DNA of 64,000 nt from assembly GCF_003056055.1 (NCBI RefSeq), contig NZ_PYFP01000001.1, forward strand, positions 682,001-746,000, in the 5' to 3' direction. A program made the position numbers and the translations under genes. Origin of the DNA: Glaciimonas sp. PCH181. Its GTDB lineage: Bacteria; Pseudomonadota; Gammaproteobacteria; Burkholderiales; Burkholderiaceae_D. The notes under the pieces were generated by a model. That model saw nothing but the letters and a program-made list of their open reading frames with translations. It was not told where the DNA came from and searched no databases. Below are positions 8,776 through 16,849 of the stretch, piece by piece (the first letter of the stretch is position 1; every line of letters begins with the position of its first letter).

Positions 8776-10097
8776 GCGTAATCCTTAGGCGCGAAATGAG
8801 GGGCGCCAACAATTGTGTTTTTATCCAGCTCGGCTTGGACGTCGAGCTTGCCGTCGAGCACTGCGGTAATCCGTGCCAGATCAAGCTGCTTTTCCCACTT
8901 TGACATGGCGACCGTGGCGACGGCATTACCGATGAGATTAGTGACAGCCCGGACCTCGTTCATGATGCGATCAATGCCGATGATGAGGGCGATGCCTGCG
9001 AATGGAATAATGCTGGTGGCTTGCAGCGTAGCGGCCAGCGCTATCAATGCTGCTCCGGCGACTCCGGCACCGCCTTTGGAGGTTACCAGCAAGATTGCTA
9101 CTAGTCCAAGTTGCTGGAAAAGCGAAAGATGGATGTTCATGGCCTGTGCAATGAACATCGACGTCATAGTCAGGTAAATCGCCGCACCATCTAAATTGAA
9201 GGAATAACCGGTGGGCAAAACGAGTCCGACGATAGCCTTTGGACAACCGGCCGCCTCCATTTTTTCAAGCATACGTGGCAATACCGACTCGGTGCTGGCC
9301 GTACCCAGCACAATAAAAATTTCTTCTTTTAGAAATTTGATAAATTTCCACAGGCTGATGCCAGACCATCTGCATACACTGCCCAAAACGACGGTGATAA
9401 AGCAAATGCAGGTGATATAAAAGCAAGAGATCAGCAATCCAAGCTGGGTTAGCGTGCCAATTCCGTACTTGCCAATGGTGAAGGCAATTGCTCCGAAAGC
9501 GCCGATGGGGGCTAGCTTCATGATCATGTTAACTACGCCGAGTAGCATGCTGCCGAAATCGTCCAGAAAGCGCGTGACGGGTGCCGCTTTATGGCGCATC
9601 AGAGAAAGACTGATGCCGCAGAGTATCGAAAATAAGAGGACTTGCAGCAGGTTTCCCTTGGCAAAGGAATCGACCACGCTAGAGGGGATGATGTTGGTGA
9701 GGAAATCGACTGTTCCTTGTGATTTGACCGACGCTGTTAGATTTGCCAGTGATGTCGTGTCGATAGCGGTGGGATCGGCGTTGATGCCATCCCCGGGCCG
9801 AACAATGTTGACGACAATAAGACCAATGGCCATAGCCAGTGTGGTGATCAACTCGAAATAGATGAGGGCCTTGGCGCCCACCCGGCCCGCCGTCTTGACG
9901 TTCTCCATCTTGGCGATACCCACTGTCACTGTACAAAAAATGATGGGGGTAATAAGCATCTTGATGAGATTAATGAAAGCATCGCCCAATGGCTTGAGTG
10001 CTACGCCCAGCGACGGGTTGAAGTGCCCGACGGCAATGCCAAGAATGAGTGCAACCACCACCTGTAAATACAAACTTTTGAACAAACGCTTCGTCAT
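8772..10097 (-). CDS. dctA: DctA-type dicarboxylate:cation symporter, candidate sulfolactate importer
   Basis: A 441-residue DAACS-family symporter, close to DctA over its full length (KSLYLQVVVALILGIAVGHF, then FINLIKMLITPIIFCTVTVGIA). The substrate-binding hairpin region SKGGAGVAGAALIALAATL and the helix-8 motif GIDRIMNEVRAVTNLIGNAVAT are present. The ATG follows AAGGAGACAGGATT. DctA imports succinate, fumarate and malate. Here it lies between suyB and the ComC-like gene, so the C3 dianion 3-sulfolactate is a plausible cargo. An inverted repeat stands between it and suyB at 10235-10276. Confidence 0.88.
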   Translation of the reverse strand: MTKRLFKSLYLQVVVALILGIAVGHFNPSLGVALKPLGDAFINLIKMLITPIIFCTVTVGIAKMENVKTAGRVGAKALIYFELITTLAMAIGLIVVNIVRPGDGINADPTAIDTTSLANLTASVKSQGTVDFLTNIIPSSVVDSFAKGNLLQVLLFSILCGISLSLMRHKAAPVTRFLDDFGSMLLGVVNMIMKLAPIGAFGAIAFTIGKYGIGTLTQLGLLISCFYITCICFITVVLGSVCRWSGISLWKFIKFLKEEIFIVLGTASTESVLPRMLEKMEAAGCPKAIVGLVLPTGYSFNLDGAAIYLTMTSMFIAQAMNIHLSLFQQLGLVAILLVTSKGGAGVAGAALIALAATLQATSIIPFAGIALIIGIDRIMNEVRAVTNLIGNAVATVAMSKWEKQLDLARITAVLDGKLDVQAELDKNTIVGAPHFAPKDYA

Positions 10098-10234
10098 AAT
10101 CCTGTCTCCTTTTATCGCACGACACGCCGCGCGATTCGGTTTTTTACCGATGATTTATGACTGACCGCGCGCATTCGTACCGCTTCTGCATCGGTCAGTT
10201 TTTACAAAGTCCGTCGTAGAGGACGGAATATTAT

Positions 10235-10276
10235 TCCGGCCCGCCGCTTCGCCTCTTCTTTAAAGCGCGGGCCGGA
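10235..10276 (-). repeat. GC-rich inverted repeat between suyB and the symporter gene
   Basis: TCCGGCCCGC (10235-10244) is complementary to GCGGGCCGGA (10267-10276). No run of T follows on the minus strand. It is more likely an mRNA-stabilising or processing hairpin than a full terminator, and could set different levels of the enzyme and transporter mRNAs. Confidence 0.5.
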
Positions 10277-10287
10277 GTCCTGAAAAG

Positions 10288-11457
10288 TTAGGCGCTTTCG
10301 TATAGACGGGTCAGGACGAACTCGCGGTGTCCAAGCGCTTCGGCAGCGGTTAGTCTACCGTTGGCTGTGCGTAGCATGCATTCGAGCAACTTGTCGCCGG
10401 CACTGTCCATGTTGAACTCGCGTTGCAACAAACCGGATGTGTCCACATCGACGTGTTCAGCCATGGTGCGAACGGTACGTGGGTTGGCGCAAATTTTAAT
10501 CACTGGAATGATCGGGTTGCCGATGATGTTGCCTTGACCCGTCGGGAAGAAATGCACGACATAACCGGAGGCGGCACACAGCGTCACCATTTCTGCGGCG
10601 GCGGAAGACGAATCCATAAACCACAGACCTGTGCCGGTCGGTGTTTCAGCCTTATCGAGCACGCCATCGACCATGCATTTTTTACCGATTTTCTGGATAT
10701 TGCCCAGCGCCTTTTCTTCGATGGTGGTCAAACCGCCAGCGATGTTGCCCTTGGTCGGTTGTGAGTCTGATAAGTCGGACGTTTTATAACGGTTGATTAC
10801 ATCCTGATAACGATCAAATACTTGCATGAACTGCTCTTTGATCTCGGGTGTGCGACAGCGTGCTGCAACCAAATGTTCACCGCCGGTAAGTTCGGTTGTT
10901 TCGCCGAAGACCAGCGTATTGCCCAGTGCGTAGAGTTTGTCGAAGGCATTGCCCACCGTCGGATTTGCCCCGCAGCCGGACGTCGTATCGGACTCGCCGC
11001 ACTTCGTAGACACCCATAGATCGGAAACCGGACAGGCTTCGCGCTGCTTTTCTGAGGCCCATTGCACCATTTCGCGTGCTGCTTTTGAGGCGCGCATAAT
11101 CGTGTCGTGATCGCCGTGCATCTCAATCGAAAAGCCGATTACTGGCTTACCTGTCTTAGCGATTCCATCTACGATCAGTTTGGTCCAGCCTTCTTCAATG
11201 CCGATGACGATCACGGCGGCGACATTGGGATTTGCACCAGTGCCGATCAGTGTACGGAAATGCAATTCGAGGTCGGCACCAAATTGCAGGCGTCCGTAAG
11301 GGTGTGGCAGTGCCATCGTGCCTTTGATATTGTTCGCGACTGCTTCGCACGCGGCGTTGGAGATATCGTCTACTGGCAGGATGATGACGTGGTTGCGAAC
11401 GCCGACCCGGCCATTTTCGCGGCGGTATCCCAGAAAAGTTGTGTCCTTGGTGATCAT
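10288..11457 (-). CDS. suyB: (2R)-3-sulfolactate sulfo-lyase, large (beta) subunit
   Basis: A 389-residue member of the UxaA/GarD (altronate and galactarate dehydratase) family. The N-terminal [20 protein letters not shown], then [15 protein letters not shown] and [19 protein letters not shown], fit SuyB closely. Cys residues in [17 protein letters not shown] probably bind the metal or Fe-S centre. SuyAB splits 3-sulfolactate into pyruvate and sulfite. Altronate or galactarate dehydratase is less likely: length matches SuyB, the SAF-domain subunit is a separate gene just upstream, and no uronate genes are nearby. The ATG follows AAAGGATATAAATA. Confidence 0.82.
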   Translation of the reverse strand: MITKDTTFLGYRRENGRVGVRNHVIILPVDDISNAACEAVANNIKGTMALPHPYGRLQFGADLELHFRTLIGTGANPNVAAVIVIGIEEGWTKLIVDGIAKTGKPVIGFSIEMHGDHDTIMRASKAAREMVQWASEKQREACPVSDLWVSTKCGESDTTSGCGANPTVGNAFDKLYALGNTLVFGETTELTGGEHLVAARCRTPEIKEQFMQVFDRYQDVINRYKTSDLSDSQPTKGNIAGGLTTIEEKALGNIQKIGKKCMVDGVLDKAETPTGTGLWFMDSSSAAAEMVTLCAASGYVVHFFPTGQGNIIGNPIIPVIKICANPRTVRTMAEHVDVDTSGLLQREFNMDSAGDKLLECMLRTANGRLTAAEALGHREFVLTRLYESA

Positions 11458-11506
11458 TATTTATATCCTTTTTATGAATGTTGGAAGTAAGTAGCGCAGC
11501 TTCAGC

Positions 11507-11788
11507 CTACCAACGCTTGGTCTTGACGTTGTGAACGTGCAGGTGTTCGCCGACCTTAATTGGCATGATCGTGCGGCCAATATCAACGCCGTACTTGATC
11601 ACTGTGTCGTTGTTCACCAAATCCTTTAACGCAATCTTGTGCCCAATTGGGATGTCGCTTACGGTCTTCAGTGTGATCGTCCTGTCTTGCTCCATCACCC
11701 AGCCAGTAAGCGTCGCGCCAGCTTTTACGCCTTCGACCACTATCGTGCCGACCGAGTCACCGTCCTCATGCACCACAAAATTAATCAT
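11507..11788 (-). CDS. suyA: (2R)-3-sulfolactate sulfo-lyase, small (alpha) subunit
   Basis: A 93-residue SAF-domain protein, the size of SuyA. The start at 11788 is chosen because GAGGAG lies six bases upstream; the longer frame to 11815 has no such site. The sequence opens MINFVVHEDGDSVGTIVVEG and contains IPIGHKIALKDL, the SAF-fold signature shared with the N-termini of UxaA and GarD. With SuyB, encoded about 50 bases downstream, it forms the lyase that releases sulfite. It is the first gene of the minus-strand operon and faces the GntR-type gene across a 150-base divergent promoter region. Confidence 0.82.
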   Translation of the reverse strand: MINFVVHEDGDSVGTIVVEGVKAGATLTGWVMEQDRTITLKTVSDIPIGHKIALKDLVNNDTVIKYGVDIGRTIMPIKVGEHLHVHNVKTKRW

Positions 11789-11851
11789 TTCCATCTCCTC
11801 GTTAGATCGCCGCACATGCGGTCAACAAATCTTAGTCACGCAACAGATGCA

Positions 11852-11868
11852 AGTCAACTAGATGACCT
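11852..11868. promoter_or_regulatory. Candidate operator in the suyA/regulator divergent promoter
   Basis: AGTCAACTAGATGACCT contains the inverted repeat GTCA-N6-TGAC midway between the divergent suyA and GntR-type genes. GntR/UTRA proteins usually bind short palindromes in such places. The repeat is seen; binding is inferred. Confidence 0.35.
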
Positions 11869-11938
11869 GTATGATATATAACATTAAAATTCTTAAATTA
11901 TTTGGCTATACTTAACTTTTGACGCTTGCGAGGAATGG

Positions 11939-12692
11939 ATGAAGATTGAGAGATTGGGAGGGGCGAATTCTGCGGGGACTGCACTCTATAAGACGGTCAA
12001 GCGGCATATTATCGAGTCGGTTCGTCACGGCGAGTGGAAGGCAGGCGACGTCATTCCTTCAGAAAAAAAAACTTTGCGAACGGTTTGGCGTGAGCATGGG
12101 AACCTTGCGCAAGGCAGTCGACGAATTGTCGGGCGAAGGTTTTTTGGTGCGTCACCAGGGACTCGGTACGTTCGTCGCCACGCATAATCAAGATCGCTAT
12201 TTGTTTTCTTTTTTCCATGTAGTGCGGCAGGACGGCTACAAGGAATATCCGAAAGTGGAGCTGCTGGAAGTTGGCTATGTCAAAGCTGATTCGCATGCCG
12301 TGATGATGCTTGGCGTTGATCCGGGCTCACGCCTGATGCGTTTTGTGAATAGGCTCTCCCTCGGCGGCGCACCTATTGTTCTTGATGAAATTTTGTTACC
12401 TGAAAGCCTGTTTCGCGGGCTTACCGAGCAAAAGTTGCGCGAACGTTCTGCCACGCTGTATCAACTTTATCAAGATGCGTTTGGGATAACTGTTATTTCT
12501 ACACGCGAGCGCTTGCGTGCCGTTAAAGCTGATCCACTCAAGGCACGCTTGCTCGGCGTGATGGACGGCGAGCCACTGCTGCAGGTTATTCGCGTTGCGT
12601 TGTCTTTCAAGGAACAACCCGTGGAGTTGCGCTATTCGTATGTCCTTACTAGCAAGTACGAATATTCGTCCGAACCAATGGGGGCATCGTGA
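11939..12692 (+). pseudogene. GntR/UTRA-family regulator of the sulfolactate operon, interrupted by a +1 shift
   Basis: The N-terminal half of the winged helix is read from ATG 11939 (MKIERLGGANSAGTALYKTV through GDVIPSEKK). The rest (LCERFGVSMGTLRKAVDELS through the UTRA ligand domain to YEYSSEPMGAS) is read in the next frame. The two join exactly at a run of nine A (12063-12071); with eight A a normal 250-residue HutC-type regulator results. GAGG precedes the start. The gene diverges from suyA, so it probably controls the sulfolactate operon. The shift may be a true mutation, a sequencing error in the A-run, or be corrected by polymerase slippage on the nine A. The downstream frame has no decay, so damage, if real, is recent. 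Confidence 0.78.
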
Positions 12693-12774
12693 CGCGATTC
12701 GTTGATAGCAACGTCACGGATGTTAATGCGCTCTCAATTAATTAATGTAGCGTCCTCCGTGAGCAAACGCTGAG

Positions 12775-12822
12775 TCAAAAAAAGAAGCTGATTGCAGTGA
12801 ATGCAATCAGCTTCTTTTTAGT
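12775..12822 (+). terminator. Bidirectional rho-independent terminator
   Basis: AAAAAGAAGCTGATTGCA and TGCAATCAGCTTCTTTTT form a perfect 18-bp stem around a short loop (GTGAA). Runs of A and T flank it on either side, so it works for the GntR-type gene on plus and for azlD on minus. Its core GAAGCTG resembles that of the terminator at 7687. Confidence 0.85.
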
Positions 12823-12846
12823 TTTCATACAAGACGCCGATATTAA

Positions 12847-13182
12847 TTAAGCCAACACTCCTAACTGCCAACCGAAAAATACCGCTAATCCAATAAAAAT
12901 GGTCAGTAGTTGATGGCGGGTTGTTGCACTGACAATGACGGCAACCACAGCAGCCACCAGTTGCGGATTCCGCCAGGTGAATTCCATCCCTTTATCATGC
13001 GGCGCAAGAATCATCGGCACAATAATCGCCGTCAATACCGTGACCGGTACAAAGCCGAGTGCCTGCTTTAAAAGGGCGGGCAAAGTAATCCGGTCGCCCA
13101 GCACAAAAATCACCGTCTTGATGAAGATCGTGATCACGGCCATACCGACAATCATCCAGGTATTTATCCATGTAGCAGTCAT
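12847..13182 (-). CDS. azlD: AzlD-family branched-chain amino acid exporter, small subunit
   Basis: A 111-residue membrane protein with about four hydrophobic helices (TWMIVGMAVITIFIKTVIFV, then ALGFVPVTVLTAIIVPMIL). The family core FIKTVIFVLGDRITLPALLKQAL is typical of AzlD. AzlCD (BrnFE-like) pairs export branched-chain and related amino acids. The start overlaps the azlC stop by four bases, and the terminator at 12775 lies downstream. Confidence 0.88.
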   Translation of the reverse strand: MTATWINTWMIVGMAVITIFIKTVIFVLGDRITLPALLKQALGFVPVTVLTAIIVPMILAPHDKGMEFTWRNPQLVAAVVAVIVSATTRHQLLTIFIGLAVFFGWQLGVLA

Positions 13183-13904
13183 ACGGCTCCCGGCAAAACT
13201 TTGTTGTCTGGCTTCTTGCGCGCTAACGCAAGTCCGACGCCTATCCCGATCAACACTGCCAACAGCAGGCCGATTTTATAAGGCAGGCCCCGCAGTGGAT
13301 ATGCACATATTCCAGCGGCAAGCGCAGCGCCGAAATACGGCAGGCGCGTAAGCTGCGGAATGATGATGGCAATAAAAGTGACGACCATCGCAAAGTCGAG
13401 ACCCAAGGTTTGAAGTTGTGGAAATATCGCGCCGAATAGTAACCCGATCAACGTCCAGAATTGCCAGTTGCCATACATTGCCAGACCTGAACCAAGGAAG
13501 TACCAATGGCCTGTTGGCGATTGCGGGTGAAGACGGTAATAACTATTCATCACGGCGAAGGTTTCGTCAGTCATCAGAAAACTCAGCAACCAGCGCCAGC
13601 GCGCCGGTAAATGCGCGACGTAGGGCAGCAGCGCCGCAGCATATAGCATGTGCCGCAGATTCACGATGAAGGTTGCAAACAAAATCACTAGCAGGCCGGC
13701 TTGCGCGGCGACCAGCCCGATGGCGATAAATTGACTGGAACCAGCAAACACACTGAGCGACATTAACTGGCCTTGCCACGCTTTTAATAAATTGGCAGAG
13801 ACTAGCGATCCGAAGATGACGCCGAACGGCGCAGCACCGACCAGCATCGGTATTGTATCGCGACAGCCAGCAATAAAGCTGGACCGCGGCGTTAAGTGGG
13901 ACAT
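13179..13904 (-). CDS. azlC: AzlC-family branched-chain amino acid exporter, large subunit
   Basis: A 241-residue polytopic membrane protein. The start at 13904 has AAAGGAG at the right distance; the frame to 13976 lacks one. Family motifs are IPMLVGAAPFGVIFGSL near residue 18, SVFAGSSQFIAIGLVAAQAG and LRHMLYAAALLPYV near residue 85. It works with AzlD to export branched-chain amino acids or analogues such as azaleucine. No Lrp-type regulator adjoins it. Confidence 0.9.
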   Translation of the reverse strand: MSHLTPRSSFIAGCRDTIPMLVGAAPFGVIFGSLVSANLLKAWQGQLMSLSVFAGSSQFIAIGLVAAQAGLLVILFATFIVNLRHMLYAAALLPYVAHLPARWRWLLSFLMTDETFAVMNSYYRLHPQSPTGHWYFLGSGLAMYGNWQFWTLIGLLFGAIFPQLQTLGLDFAMVVTFIAIIIPQLTRLPYFGAALAAGICAYPLRGLPYKIGLLLAVLIGIGVGLALARKKPDNKVLPGAV

Positions 13905-14103
13905 AACAATCTCCTTTTGTAAGTGATGGCTTTTGCCATATCTCGTTTTAGATTTGGATCCTATCGTTTGCAGCAATGACTTATCGCAAACGTGGGTATT
14001 GCAGCAGCATTATCCTTGCTGACGGACCGTGCGGCGTTTAATTTTAAGCTGGGCCATGGCAGGGCAGAGATGGCCGTCTGAATAAATAGGCCGCGCAAGA
14101 ATC

Positions 14104-16248
14104 CTACTTTTGCGGCAGCCATTGTGCGAAAGGCTGTAGATCTTGCCCCGCCATCACGTACCAGACCTTGCGGGTCCCATCCCATTGCGCGCCTAACGAT
14201 TTCGCACTATCCCTATCGCTATAAGAGACCGCCAGATCAACGCGGGTCGGTAGCGCGACTCCTTGAGTCTGATTTTTTTGAACAGCCTCAGCAGCCCGCG
14301 AACGCGACGATGATAATTGCATTTGACTGATAAAAGGACTCTGTTTTTCTTCTTGAATCGGAGAAATTAATGTCAGGCGCGATTTTGCACGGGTAGCGCC
14401 GACATAGAACAAATTCTTTTCTTCTTGTATGGCTTGCATTGCACTTGGGAATTCGCCATTTTCCAGGAACGGCAAAATGACGTGATCAAATTCTTTGCCC
14501 TTTGAATTTTCGACGCATTCAATCAATACCAGATTTTTGCTTCTGTGCGAGGCGACAAAAGCATCTGCGGTGCCGATCCACTCAGAGAATTGGCGCAGAT
14601 TCATACCCGACTCTTGCGCCACTGAAATGAAGCCATCAATCGATTTCGCCACGACGATGGCATCGTGCGGATGAACGTAAATGCGCTTGGCAGCCGCTTT
14701 AAAATCCATTCTGTTGCACATTTCCTGCATAGCGACATCAGCCGGGGTATCAGTTGCCAGACTTTCCATATAAGCCACCACGTTCGATATGCTGGCGCTT
14801 GCTTGTTTTGATTCGCTGCGTTGAAGCTGGCCCGTGAAAAAGTAACTTAGATTCTCAGGATCTTTGGCGATAGCGTTTTTTGCATAGCCCATTTCCTCTG
14901 AGGTGAATGCCAGTTCGCCAAACATCGCCAGAGATTCTACGATTGCTTTCCGCACCGCCTCTGACTTTACCGTGGAAAGATTTTTCAATGCGATAGCGAT
15001 CATGCCGCGTAGAAAAAGGATTTCTTCACGCTGAAGATAACTTTGCATCCCTATCGTCCGATAGCCGATATTGGCGCGCATCAATGCATTTTCGATCACG
15101 ACAGATTGATGTCGATCGCGTAGCAAAACCGCGCATGCGCCCAACGGACGTTTCTCTGATTTCCACTTATTAACGGCATCTACAACGCGATCAGCGCATT
15201 CACCGACGGCTGCATCGCCATAATGCAGTTGCGTGATTTCCGTCTTCAGCGGCAATGTCGAATCGATGGGCTTTTGCTTAAAAGCTTCCATCGCGTATGC
15301 CAGATGTGGGCCGTGACGATAAGTCATTGTCAACGGATAGCGCACGGTGCTGGGATAACTGTCAGCGAAGCGATGTTTCAAATACTTCTCGTCCGCGCCA
15401 AGCTTCGAGTGAATAACTTGATCCTTGTCGCCAGCGCCAACGAAATAGAGTTTATCGATCGCTAATAAACATTCCAGAATTTGAAAAGAGGCTTCATTGA
15501 GATCGTGTAACTCGTCACCGACTACCAAGCCGTAATGGGGCAGAGCGCTTCTGGTTTCTGGGAAACACACCAACTGCCGCGCTAGATCGTAGGTAGCGTC
15601 GAATGGGCCTCTAAATAACACTTCATCAAAATTCCCCAGACGAATGCGTTCATATTCGATCGTTGCAAGATAGTCGGTCAGAGGGACGTCAAACTGTTCC
15701 GCTATTTCCGCCAATCCCATATCCTGAACGTCTGCTACCAATGCCATCGTGGCTTTGAGCTGACACTGGCAACTGATAAATTGGCTGATGGCGATATTGT
15801 GTGTGCGTATCTCCAGAAAGTCGACCAGCGCACTATAATTTTCACTCACGCGTTCTATGGCTGCGAGGGCGTAGGGCTTCAGATCTTTTTCCGACTTCAC
15901 TTTGGGAATATCTTCTCCCTCGATTTTGCGTAGAACTTCGTCCGAGAATTCTTCAAATGTAAGTACGTTGACACGCGCCGCAGTCGCCACGGGAATGCCG
16001 ATATGCACCAGGCGGTACTGCATTACGTCTTTTGCTTCCGGCGTAAAGACGAGGGCTAAAATTTTCTCTGGCGGTAAACCTCGGGCAATCGCTTCGCCCA
16101 CTCTGAGTGCCAAGGTCGTGGTTTTGGCAGCACCAGCATTTGCTTCGATCAACGTTACTTTGTGTTGGGATAATTGGATGCTGGATTGTTCCAAGGTCGG
16201 TGTGAATCCCGGCGGAGTAAATCGCACTGCATTGGGTGTGCCCATCAT
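14104..16248 (-). CDS. UvrD/Rep-like superfamily 1 helicase with a C-terminal DUF5710-like domain
   Basis: A 714-residue DNA helicase-like ATPase. ATG 16248 is preferred (GGAAG eight bases upstream); GTG 16263 is the alternative. The Walker A loop is unusual, EANAGAAKTTTLALRV, with Ala where most helicases have Gly before Lys. Motif II appears as VGDELHDLNEAS, motif III region as YFVGAGDKDQVIHSK, motif V region as SKGKEFDHVILPFLENGEFP and motif VI as FYVGATRAKSRLTLI. The last 50 residues (SYSDRDSAKSLGAQWDGTR, then VWYVMAG) match the DUF5710 fold found in plasmid and phage DNA-processing proteins. It probably acts in repair or element defence. No nuclease domain is visible. Confidence 0.82.
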   Translation of the reverse strand: MMGTPNAVRFTPPGFTPTLEQSSIQLSQHKVTLIEANAGAAKTTTLALRVGEAIARGLPPEKILALVFTPEAKDVMQYRLVHIGIPVATAARVNVLTFEEFSDEVLRKIEGEDIPKVKSEKDLKPYALAAIERVSENYSALVDFLEIRTHNIAISQFISCQCQLKATMALVADVQDMGLAEIAEQFDVPLTDYLATIEYERIRLGNFDEVLFRGPFDATYDLARQLVCFPETRSALPHYGLVVGDELHDLNEASFQILECLLAIDKLYFVGAGDKDQVIHSKLGADEKYLKHRFADSYPSTVRYPLTMTYRHGPHLAYAMEAFKQKPIDSTLPLKTEITQLHYGDAAVGECADRVVDAVNKWKSEKRPLGACAVLLRDRHQSVVIENALMRANIGYRTIGMQSYLQREEILFLRGMIAIALKNLSTVKSEAVRKAIVESLAMFGELAFTSEEMGYAKNAIAKDPENLSYFFTGQLQRSESKQASASISNVVAYMESLATDTPADVAMQEMCNRMDFKAAAKRIYVHPHDAIVVAKSIDGFISVAQESGMNLRQFSEWIGTADAFVASHRSKNLVLIECVENSKGKEFDHVILPFLENGEFPSAMQAIQEEKNLFYVGATRAKSRLTLISPIQEEKQSPFISQMQLSSSRSRAAEAVQKNQTQGVALPTRVDLAVSYSDRDSAKSLGAQWDGTRKVWYVMAGQDLQPFAQWLPQK

Positions 16249-16849
16249 TCTGTTGACTTCCACTTTTAATTTATTTCAGCGATATAACGCTATTTTTACC
16301 ATGCGACATCGTTTCGTTATTGGCTACTGCTAACGCTGCCGCGCTTGCATCATACCTAAAAGTGGGTGTGCCGAAATGCACTACATCGGGGATGATGCAA
16401 AATCCTTAAGATAGCCTTGATAACGTTTCTCCAGATTGTCATTCAAAAGACCGCGTTGTTGTAGCATCCCCCGCGCTTTTTTTGCGGCATTGGATGTTGG
16501 CTTTTTTGTCCGAAAATGTCACGTTCGCGCTTCACTTAAAGGGACTTCTGATTATTTGCATGATTATTTCTCCTTATGTGCGCTGGCAGACAGTAGCGCG
16601 GACATATTTTATGCAAACTGTTTCACAGCGAGCCAAACTGCCTTCTGCCGTGTACGACGTCCAGTTAGAGTTAGCATCGCTGTTTTAGTTATTTTTGGTT
16701 GGTCTGCTCAGTACCTCCTTAACCGTCCATCCGCTGGACGGTTTTTTTTGCGCAAACGCAGCTGTGAAGCCACGCGTTTGAAAGGCAGTTGGAAGGTACT
16801 GTGCATTGGCGCGAACAAGCGCCATCGTGATTGGCGAATTGAAACTAAG
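16249..16849. other. Gene-free stretch with an orphan terminator
   Basis: No credible coding frame in 600 bases. The only sharp signal is the plus-strand terminator at 16721-16749. Short plus-strand frames at 16436-16873 and 16482-16688 lack ribosome-binding sites and family resemblance. Confidence 0.6.
16721..16749 (+). terminator. Rho-independent terminator without an assigned gene
   Basis: AACCGTCCA (16721-16729) and TGGACGGTT (16735-16743) form a perfect 9-bp stem with a TCCGC loop, followed by a run of eight T. It is oriented for plus-strand transcription, yet both flanking genes are on the minus strand, so the transcript it ends is unknown and may be a small RNA. Confidence 0.8.

Noticed and set aside
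10235..10276. Terminator between suyB and the symporter gene
   Set aside because: The stem is strong but no T-run follows on the minus strand, so it is listed as an inverted repeat only.
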